In this document: positions 1 to 7,902 of the stretch, piece after piece
Numbering within the stretch: position 1 is the first letter of the stretch
How the letters are laid out: every line of letters starts with the position of its first letter
NCBI GenBank assembly: GCA_018136815.1
Contig: CM030940.1
Location: 2,711,915-2,775,914 of the forward strand
Direction: 5' to 3'
Source of the DNA: Isochrysis galbana
Lineage: Eukaryota > Haptophyta > Isochrysidales > Isochrysidaceae
DNA: 64,000 nucleotides
The notes under the pieces: model-generated
Seen by the model: the letters and a program-made list of their open reading frames with translations, nothing else
Databases searched by the model: none
What the model was told of the DNA's origin: nothing
Program-made: the position numbers and the translations under genes

Positions 1-7
1 CGCGCCA

Positions 8-295
8 ATGTCCCTCCTCCGTCCAGTGGACAGTGCATCGGAGCTCGAGGCGGAGTGCGCACTTGCGCTCGCGCGCATGCACCAGGGCCCCTGGTGCCCA
101 CTGAGCGCCATGGGATGCCTACACATGCGCACACCTCCCGCCATCCGGGCAGAAACCCAGCGCTGCTGCTCGCGCAAGTTTGCGACAATGCATGATCTCA
201 GGGCACACGCTGCGGCCGAGGCCGAGCACGCGCATCATGCAGTGATGCGCGCGATCGACAGTCTTCAGAGCGCGCAAGCAAGGGTCGGCCGGTAG
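8..295 (+). CDS. Small ORF, possible exon, function unknown
   Basis: A 95-codon ATG-initiated frame at the left edge. The protein is Ala/His/Arg-rich, with a possible helical stretch near residues 60-95 (HDLRAHAAAEAEHAHHAV). The frame ends at CGGCCGGTAGGGG, where GTAGGG could instead be a splice donor, so this may be an exon of a gene reaching further left or right. No family is recognised. Overlapping frames on the other strand are no better supported. The base composition resembles the GC-rich host genes nearby. Confidence 0.2.
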   Translation: MSLLRPVDSASELEAECALALARMHQGPWCPLSAMGCLHMRTPPAIRAETQRCCSRKFATMHDLRAHAAAEAEHAHHAVMRAIDSLQSAQARVGR

Positions 296-303
296 GGGTA
301 CCA

Positions 304-1388
304 ATGCCGACCACTGACCAATTGCAATGGTTGTGCGTCTCCCTCAACCTCAAGGGCCGGGTGCCAAGGCGCTGGACCCGCACTAAATTCGCATCAAGAG
401 TCTCATCGGGCGGCCCTGTGCCGGCTGCAGACTCGACTTGCCGCGGTTGCTGAGAGTGGCGTGCCAAGTATCCACGCTGAGGCGATGCAGATCGTGTTGT
501 GGAACCTCACTCTCGATGAGGTCCTCACGCTCCGACGCTCCGATGCGCCTCCTCGGCTCACCGCTGGCTCGTAGATGCCACACCCGTAGGCTGTATGCTG
601 CGCATTGCCGCAGTCCCTTCCCAACAAGGCGCGTTCTGGCGTTCTCTCCTTTGTGCGGCGTTGGCGCCGCCCTGGGAGGGCACTCTAATTGTGTGCAACA
701 GCTCGTGTGCCACCTTGGATGGCACCTTCCGGCCGTCTGGTAGGTAGTCCGCACGCGCTCTTGGTCTCACCTGCTGATCCCCGCATTTGTCCACGCAACC
801 CACGTGGTTAAGATGGCGGTATGCAACGTGCCGCGACCAATTTGCGGCCATCCGCGATATTTCCACACTGTCTGAGCTGGGGGGCGAGAAACACTTTCCT
901 CCTCCACTTCCTCCCCATCGTCCTCCTCCTCACCGTCCTCGTCCTCGTCCTCGACCTCCACCAAATCGACGATCGTCTCTCGCCGCGCCCGCTTCCGACT
1001 AGAGGAATGGCGACGCGAGGAGCCTGCGGCGGCACTAAGCGCGGCGCCCATCAAGGTCTCCTGCCCTCCTCCTCCTCCTCCTCCTCCATGAAGATGCGGC
1101 ACGGCGAACCATCGCTCGCCCCTCGCGCCGCGCACCGCGCGGCCACGCCCACACCCCCAAGTTTTGTTTCTTTGCAAGTGAAAGGCCCCAAATTTTGGTT
1201 AAAAAGTTCGATTTCGATTTCGATTGACCACCCAAATTATAAATTTGACAAAGCAAAATTACAAAACTTAAACTTACGTCATAGTCAGAGCCAAAGTTTG
1301 GGCCCGGGTGTGGGCAGCTTGTCAGTAGTAGCACTAGCCGGCATCTTAAACGTGTTTTTCCCCCAAGATTTTTTGCCTAATGCATTTG
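304..1388. other. Intergenic, no confident gene
   Basis: Several overlapping open frames exist on both strands but none shows a recognisable domain. One minus-strand frame (about 767-1177) has a basic patch followed by a run of Asp/Glu, as in nuclear proteins, but it lies over GGA/CCT repeats and could be a composition artefact. About 1180-1300 is a distinctly AT-rich island with GATTTCGATTTC repeats in otherwise GC-rich sequence. Confidence 0.4.
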
Positions 1389-1811
1389 CTATCTCTTAAG
1401 ACGCGAAGCACCTTCGGAGGTGCTGCGCGCCAGCGGCAGCAACCGCAACCGCGGCAGAGGCGGCGGGGGGAGGCTCGCTAGGCGTTGCTGCCGCGGAAGG
1501 TTCTGAGCTGCTAGCGGCGAGCATCTCATCGACGTCCCCAGCCGCCTACGCCTTCGCCATGGCGCGCGCTCGATCGCCCCACCTCCACCTCCACCAACGC
1601 CCTCGTCCTCGTCGCCCGCAAACAGGTATGGCTCGGGATTTTCGGGCGGGACCTCGTCGTCTGAGGGTAGACCCTCGTCCCATTGGTCCATGCCCCCCTC
1701 CACCCCCCTCTCACTGCCCTCCAGACCCCCAGCGGCCGGCGTGCTCATGGCCCAAGAGAGGGGGCCTCGAAGCACCTTCGCGGGTGCTTCCCCCGGCGCT
1801 TTAAGAGATAG
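1389..1811. mobile_element. Foldback/MITE-like element with terminal inverted repeats and subterminal hairpins
   Basis: The left end starts CTATCTCTTAAGACGC at 1389; the right end, read in reverse complement from 1811, starts CTATCTCTTAAAGCGC. Just inside each end is a short hairpin: AGCACCTTCGGAGGTGCT at 1407-1424 and AGCACCTTCGCGGGTGCT at 1771-1788. The matching terminal repeats and hairpins suggest a non-autonomous DNA element of 423 bp. I see no clear target-site duplication. A minus-strand open frame covering the whole element (Gly/Pro-rich) is probably fortuitous. Confidence 0.5.
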
Positions 1812-2039
1812 GGGCATGGGGTGAAAACAAAACTACCACGACTGCCGACTAGGGGATTTTCGATGACACGTTGGCTAGATTGGAGGCGTGTGTTGCGCAG
1901 GACGGAGGCACGGCGGGGGGCGACACAGTGTTGGTGGTAGTATCAAACGTTATCGAGCTGCGGGGTGATGAAATGGTAAGATCAGAGACGAGCATGCCTC
2001 AGGCCACGTAGGAGAAAATCGCTCGCTGTGACTAGCTTG

Positions 2040-3918
2040 TTAGCTATGTGGTGAACTTTTTACGATCGCCTGAGCAAAGGGGATGAACTCCTCGAAGCTG
2101 ATTTTGGCGTCGCCACTGACGTCAAATCCTTCAAATGTATGGAGAAAGGCCGTCGAACTCATTGCATTTGGCCCCGGCTGAGTCATCCCTGCCTTCTCGA
2201 GGACTGAATAGAGCTCGCGCTTTGAAATGAACCCAGAACCATCGGTATCGACCTCTTTAAAGGCTCGATACAACACCTCAAACTTATCGTCATGATCCAC
2301 AGCTGGGTTCAATAAAAGCTTCTCCGAAGAAAGCGAGAAGAGCAGCCGTTTCGGCGAGCCCATCTTTGCGAGTGATCGATGTGGCGGCGAATCTTCTAAT
2401 GGATCAATCGAAACGCAGGCCCGGGCCTCAGCGAGTAAGTTGCGGACCGTGCCCAAAGTGACGATGCCCTTGCCCTCTGGATCGCAAGCTTCGAAGAAGG
2501 AGCGCAGCTCAGGCTTCTCGAGGCTGCGCCGAACGCGCGCTGGAATCGAAATTTTTAAATCTGGATTAGACCGACTGTTTTGCATCTTCTTTATCGAGTT
2601 GGATAACGCGTGCCGATTCAACGATACAGATCGTGAAAGCCGTCGCTGCTCTTCAATCTTCGCTTGCTTAGCTCGCTCCAGTAGGTCTGAGCGCTCAGTC
2701 CGGGCCGTGATCATGCGATCGAGGTTATCCAGACGACCCTGCGAGCGTCAGTGTGAGATGAATTCAGCTGGTGGAGTGGAGAGCGTCCAGGCACGAGGCG
2801 GCGCAACTCACTTGCAACTGCAACATGGAATGCTCGGTTCGTTGTTTCTGCGCAGCCATCAGTAGGTTTCGCTCGTACTGACGCTCTCGTCGCAATTGCT
2901 CTTGCTCGTGAGCCCTCCGCTGCATTGCAAGTTCCTTTCGCTCCTCCTCAATGAGGGTGGCCCGCCGTTTATCCTGCATGCTTTTGACCCTGTACTCCCT
3001 GGCTTTCTGCAGCTGTGCCTTCTTAGCCGCAAGGCGTTCTCGATTCTCTCGCAACCGCTTTTCCTCCTCTGCCGCTCTTTCATGTGCTCTTTTCTCTAAT
3101 AGTGCATTGCGCTGCTCTAATTCCTGCCGCTGCTCTTCCATCTGTTGTCGCCGCAGCTGCGCGGAGCGTTCTGCTTTTGCACAACTCGCTGCGGCCTTCT
3201 CCGCATTCTTCTTCTGCAGAGCCTCCTTCTCGGCTGCGATCCGAGCACACAGGCTTGCCTCCTTGCGTTCGGCGAGGACACGACGCTCCTCAGCCAAAGC
3301 TGCTTGCTCGCGCATGGCCTTTTCTTTAATCTCTCTCTGCTTCTTTAGCATGGCCTTCCGTACCTTCTCCCTCTTCATTGCCTCGATTAAACGGGCCCTC
3401 TCGACCTCTTGCTCCCGCAGGGCCAAGCGCTCATCCGCCTGTCGTGTGCAGGTTGCGCAACAGTTCCTCAAGTTTAGCCACAGGTCAGGTGCGGCAGCAG
3501 GCTGGATAACTCACCTCAGCTCGCTTCCTATCTAATAATGCAGCATTTTCGTCCTGGGCTGCAGCCATCGCAGCCTCTATCTCCACCAATTTGGATGCGG
3601 AGGCAGCTGACTGGCGCTTGGCCACCGCCTTTTCCATCTCAGCTTCCTTGACTTCGCGCTCCCTGCGCGTCTTCTCCAGCTCCTCCTGTTCTAGAACATC
3701 CTGTGAGGAGGCAGAACGCTTGAGGCTGAGCAAGCTTAGCTCTCTCTCCGTCTCTCTCTCTCTCCCCCTCCCCTCCCCTCTCTCGTGTGCCAAATGTTCC
3801 GCACGGCTCACGGCTGTTGTGTAATGAAGGAGCTTGCCTGAAGTTGGTTCATCTTGGCGAGCATGAACGTCTCGAAGTGTCGCATACCGTTATGGCGTTT
3901 CGCATCCGAGTGAGACAT
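2040..3918 (-). CDS. Coiled-coil protein with C-terminal EF-hands (4 exons)
   Basis: Proposed coding exons on the minus strand are 3918-3838, 3700-3515, 3438-2812 and 2738-2040, giving about 530 residues. All junctions keep phase 0. Introns are about 137, 76 and 73 bp. The last two have GTGAGT donors and CAG acceptors; the first has a GC donor (CAG|GCAAGC). Residues about 30-330 are an Arg/Glu/Lys/Ala-rich coiled coil. The C-terminal third holds two good EF-hands, with loops DTDGSGFISKRE and DVSGDAKISFEE, and a poorer earlier one, DPEGKGIVTLGT. This implies a calcium-responsive structural or scaffold protein, possibly of the flagellum or cytoskeleton by analogy with similar coiled-coil/EF-hand proteins; that role is inference. 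The ATG at 3918 was chosen because it opens a 27-codon exon that splices in frame. No transposon-like features. Confidence 0.75.
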
Positions 3919-4028
3919 CAGCTGTCTGGCGGGCGTCGCCGTCACGGTCGACATAGCTCGGCGCGTTCTGGGGCGTGTGCAGCGCCCGCGACGTGGGAGA
4001 GGAGTGGAGAGTGTGAGGAGAGAGGGGG

Positions 4029-4105
4029 GGGAGAGAGAGAGAGAGAGAGAGGACAGAGAGACAGAGAGAGAAGATTGAGAGAGAGAGAGGGAGGGGGGGG
4101 GGGTT
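4029..4105. repeat. (GA)n-rich low-complexity tract
   Basis: Purine-rich GAGAGA tract ending in a short poly-G run, upstream of the start codon of the minus-strand EF-hand gene. Similar tracts occur near other genes in this window, so it may simply be a common promoter-proximal microsatellite of this genome. Confidence 0.8.
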
Positions 4106-4485
4106 CTTGCGAAGAACGAAACGTATGCGGGGTCGCCGCGCCGCCTGATGGGAAATACTGAAATACTACCTACTGTGTAGGTACATACTACTACTATTCA
4201 TCTCTTCACACGAGCGAGGATACCTGCGTGTCGCCGTGAGACTCCTCGGGGGGGGCACGACGACCCCCCCGTCAGCCGCCGTCGCACCGTCACACACCTC
4301 CGCCTGGGGCGTGCCTGAGTGCGCGATACAAATTACAAATTACGGACCAAAAAAATAGTCTGAGTCTGAACACGAACATGTTGTATTCAGGCCTCCTGGC
4401 ATGAATCATGAATATTTCGGCATGGGTGCGTGCCTTCGTCGTTATATATCGTCTTCAATGTTCGTCTTGGTCACTCGAGGCGTGC

Positions 4486-4581
4486 AGATTCAGATTCGGA
4501 TTCTCCCTGGGCTCAAATCCTGGTCCGCCGATTAGATTCAGATTCGGATTCTCCCTGGGCTCAAATCCTGGTCCGCCGATT
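4486..4581 (+). repeat. Two tandem 48-bp units, part of a dispersed repeat family
   Basis: Two identical 48-bp units (4486-4533 and 4534-4581), each starting AGATTCAGATTCGGATTC. The downstream sequence to about 4665 (GTCTCGAAATTCGAAGATT onward) resembles sequence on the minus strand at about 59560-59640. The unit itself resembles 18888-18930 (plus strand). These appear to be three diverged members of one repeat family; 18780-18945 and the complement of about 59620-59805 are the closest pair. Confidence 0.7.
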
Positions 4582-4669
4582 TTCGTCTCGAAATTCGAAG
4601 ATTTGAATTTTATTTTTACCGTTACGGTAATTGCTCACGCGTTTAAGGTGGTTCTTAAGGTTTTCTAAC

Positions 4670-5147
4670 TCTGGCGCGAGCCGGCGGGTGGCGGGCGCGC
4701 TGGCTGCCCACCTGCCCGCCTCTACAGGCCCTCGCTCCATGTATGGGGCATTGGAGTTCGGTGATCCGTAGGGGATGGAGGCCCAGGGAGTGGATGGATG
4801 TGATGGCGCGGCTGCAGCGGCTACCCGGGGCTTCCCCGCCCGCGCTGCATGTGTCCTGCGTACAGCACGGCAAGAAGGCGACCAGCACGGCGCGGCTGTG
4901 CTCTGTGCACAACCTGGAGGGCGATGGGGCGGCACAGGCGGCGATAGATATAGGGATGCATGTGATGATGATGCGCAGTGCTGGCTGGCTGCGCGGGAGG
5001 CTGCTGGAGGCAGACGGGCAGACGTGGGAGGCCTCCTTGGAGTGACTGGCCCTCATACGGCAGAAGCGTGTCGGCAAGAAGGGCGGCAGGGAGAAGCGGT
5101 GGTGCACACGCATAGGATGCGTGAGGGTGCTGGTCCGGACGTTAAAG
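4670..5147. other. Unassigned GC-rich flank left of the duplicated block
   Basis: A plus-strand frame here reads as a plausible 100-residue polypeptide (4743-5045) but has no recognisable domain and is interrupted. It lies immediately left of 5148, where similarity to the second copy (42804) begins. Because the second copy starts at a gap, the true end of the similarity on this side cannot be read. Confidence 0.4.
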
Positions 5148-6076
5148 GCCAGCGAAGCAAGCTTCCCCCATTTGTGGAGTCCCAGATTCAGGACATATAT
5201 GGGGTGTGTGAGGTGGGCTTTCTAAAGGAGTCTGTTCGCAAGCGATCAGAAGCGCAGGGCTGTCGAGCAAGTGTAACTAGTTTAATTCCATGTCTTGTGA
5301 GTGACCGTGTGCGGAATGGGCGTTGTAGCATCTTGTCGTGAGCCAGCGGAGACTCATTCCCTCCCCCCCCCTCTCTGCATTCCCTCCCTCCCCTTAGACC
5401 AAAAGCGTTCAATTATCCCCATCCCTGCTGACACCTTTCATTGTCACCTGGAGGTTACTTGAGTCAACTTGACCCTTCACATGTTGAAACACACACGTGG
5501 TCTGACTCCATTCACTCGATTTGGGGCAGGGTGGATATATCGTTGAAATCACGATATCTCCTGATATCCCATGTTGGTTTTCCCCTCCAAAGAAAATTGA
5601 TCGAATTCCTTTGAAAGCGATCGTTTTTTTTGTGTGTCAAGAGCCTGGTGCGCGCTTTCAGAACTGCCCCCTCTCCCTCCGCACTCGCCACTTCTCCCGC
5701 GCATTCTGACACCCCGCGCATCTCGACACTGCCGCCCCACCCCGCACGGCCCCCCTCGCCCGCCGCTCATTGACGCCACCTTCTTCTCCCTCCCTTCGGC
5801 CTCGCCGCGCCGCTTGCCCTCTCGCCGCCGCGCTTCCTCTCTCTCCACTGTGCGCTCTCCGCCCCTCTGCTCTTGCCACCCGCCTCCCTCGCCTCGCGTC
5901 GTTCTCTTCCAACAGCAGTGTCCGTCTTGGTCACCAGGGTACAGAACCCCCCCCCCGTCTTGTTCTGCCCCTTCACCTCTCTTGTGACACATCACCACAG
6001 CTCATTCGTGCGCGCGCGCCCGCCGCCGGTGAGGGCCAACCCGCTACACCAGCCCGCTTCCTTCTTTTCTACGGGT

Positions 6077-6107
<31 letters not shown>

Positions 6108-6110
6108 GGG
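6077..6110 (+). repeat. (GT)n followed by poly-G run
   Basis: GTGTGTGTGT followed by about 20 G just upstream of gag, differing in length from the second copy (43726-43763). A homopolymer of this length is error-prone in assembly. It may mark the junction between flank and retroelement. Confidence 0.85.
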
Positions 6111-6209
6111 GCCAAATCGGAATCCCGCCGCCAGGATCAGAGCCCTTACCGGGGCCCGACCCCGGTGGTGCCGTTCCGCCACCCTCGCGACCCCTGCCTT
6201 GCGGTGGGG

Positions 6210-7883
6210 ATGGATGAGCGAGAGGCAGTTGTAAGCGAGTGGAAAAATCTCCTCGCCCTGCCCTCACGCGATCTGGCCGCACTTTACCGCGACTCCGACG
6301 AGCATGAGCTCATCCACACCATTTTGAAGAGCAACCTCTCCCTGGCGGGCAACGTTTGGCATTGCCGAATTTTCATGGAGGAGGACCACTTGCTCAAATG
6401 GGTGCGTAGCCGCTTTTCAGCCGAGCAAACCCTTCACCATCAGGTCAGGATGGGCAAAGAGCTTTCGGAGCTCCGCTTCCCAAAGGCCCTCGCCTCCGAT
6501 AACGTGCAAACGGCGGCAACAGCCTGGAACGAATTTCGACTCACGCTCATCAAGCCGTTGGAGCGGGCACTAGCGCTCGGCTGCGATCATCGCGAAATAT
6601 TTACCTCCCTCCTCGCGGCAGCCGGCGCCAATTCCAGCGGCAATTCCCGCATCTTCGCCTTCCTCCTTGATCTAGTGGAGGATCGCGCTCTCGCTCTCAA
6701 CCCTGTCCTCGCTGCTGACGTCCTTCTTCGCAAATGCGACGGGACCTTCGCAAACGGGGCCGATGGTTTCGCGAAAGACTCGGCGTCGATGGAGTGGGAC
6801 CGCATGAGGGAGCGCGAGGCCGGCGCTGATCTATGTGAGCTCAGCAAGAATTTGGTTCGCGCCTACATCCGCAAGCTTGGCGATTCCGCGGTTGACTCCA
6901 CCAACGTGTGGGATCATCCAAACATGGCCCATGAGATCAACCAGAGGTTCGAAGAAATCATCCGGAACGATAAGGTTGATCCTCAGCGCGGCGTCGATAA
7001 TGCTATTAAATTTGCGGAGGTGCTCGCGGAGACTCGTTTCCGCGTAGAGAACCACGAGCTAGGTCGGTCGGCGCTCTCGTGCGTCAACCTCTGCCAACGG
7101 TACCTCAGCCCTTACGAGCAGGCTCGGGTGAAGCGTCATCAATCCCGGCCCTCGACGAAGCAAACCGTGGCTAGCGTACGCACTAAAGCCTCAGGCGAGG
7201 CAAAGAACGAGACTTCCTCGTCCCAGAAGACCGCTTCGACCACGGACATGGTTGCCGCCGTGCAGGCGGCCGTCCAAGCTACCGTGGCGGAAGCTCTTCG
7301 CGGACAGGGACATTCGCCTGCTTCGAAGCCTGATTATCGGGCTGCTGCACCGCCGGCAAGTTACCACTCCAACTCACCGTTGCCGGCTATACTGACCGAT
7401 CCACCGGGTCGAAAGGGAGGCTCGTCTCGGCCGCCCAGCCGTCGCTGCGATCCTCCGGCGAACGGCCAAGGGCTACCGCCCGATTTGGGCGTATCCCGGT
7501 GGACGCCCGAGCTTTGGAACCGGGCCCGAGCCCGCTTCTGGGCCGTAGCAGGCTATGCCAAGCACCCAAGGGTCTCGGCGGCGCTAGCAAAGTGCCGACC
7601 GGCCGATAATTCAATGGAAACTCCACGAACGGACGATATCAATAGGGGAATCACCGAATGGACGAACGAAAACGGCTGTGCCTTCTGCGCTTTCCGACCT
7701 CAAGCTCCTCCTGGCACTCCATCCAGCGAAGCCTGGAAATATGGCACGGGAGACGGTGCTCACAACCCCGTCATCTGTCAGCCATATATCCGCTTTCTGT
7801 GTGAGGCTGGCTGCGGAGAGTGCGGATCGGACGAGCACATTCATAAGCTTCTTCGCTCGATGGTCCGGGTTAAGCCTCAGTAG
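6210..7883 (+). CDS. gag: Retrotransposon Gag, ends in UAG in frame with Pol
   Basis: 557 residues from the ATG at 6210; the frame is open further upstream through the GT/G tract, but this is the first ATG after that tract that starts typical coding sequence. Gag proteins assemble the cytoplasmic particle in which reverse transcription occurs. The first two thirds are helical and charged; residues about 300-450 are low complexity (Ser/Pro/Arg). The C-terminus is Cys/His-rich: CAFC, then H and C, then C-x3-C-x2-C and HIH (about residues 485-545), not a canonical C-x2-C-x4-H-x4-C knuckle. The stop is TAG at 7881-7883, context CAG TAG GGG. The pol frame continues in the same phase with no stop, so Gag-Pol is probably made by readthrough. 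Confidence 0.85.
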   Translation: MDEREAVVSEWKNLLALPSRDLAALYRDSDEHELIHTILKSNLSLAGNVWHCRIFMEEDHLLKWVRSRFSAEQTLHHQVRMGKELSELRFPKALASDNVQTAATAWNEFRLTLIKPLERALALGCDHREIFTSLLAAAGANSSGNSRIFAFLLDLVEDRALALNPVLAADVLLRKCDGTFANGADGFAKDSASMEWDRMREREAGADLCELSKNLVRAYIRKLGDSAVDSTNVWDHPNMAHEINQRFEEIIRNDKVDPQRGVDNAIKFAEVLAETRFRVENHELGRSALSCVNLCQRYLSPYEQARVKRHQSRPSTKQTVASVRTKASGEAKNETSSSQKTASTTDMVAAVQAAVQATVAEALRGQGHSPASKPDYRAAAPPASYHSNSPLPAILTDPPGRKGGSSRPPSRRCDPPANGQGLPPDLGVSRWTPELWNRARARFWAVAGYAKHPRVSAALAKCRPADNSMETPRTDDINRGITEWTNENGCAFCAFRPQAPPGTPSSEAWKYGTGDGAHNPVICQPYIRFLCEAGCGECGSDEHIHKLLRSMVRVKPQ

Positions 7884-7902
7884 GGGTCCGGCGGGGTCCC
7901 CG
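7884..7902 (+). promoter_or_regulatory. Possible hairpin directly after the gag UAG
   Basis: The 19 bases after the stop can fold GGGG with CCCC and CC with GG, separated by a T/T mismatch and closing a 5-base loop. Structures shortly 3' of a stop promote readthrough in gammaretroviruses, although those are pseudoknots with a spacer. It is the same in both copies. Functional role is inference. Confidence 0.3.

Noticed and set aside
1389..1817. 142-codon minus-strand frame
   Set aside because: Coincides with the foldback element end to end and is Gly/Pro/Arg low complexity.
2896..3535. Plus-strand frames rich in Ser/Leu/Arg opposite the coiled-coil exon
   Set aside because: Shadows of the Arg/Glu-rich coiled coil on the other strand.
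5148..6100. Searching this flank as a 5' LTR
   Set aside because: No stretch resembles the 3' LTR at 53561-54895, and it lacks TGTCG/CGACA ends.
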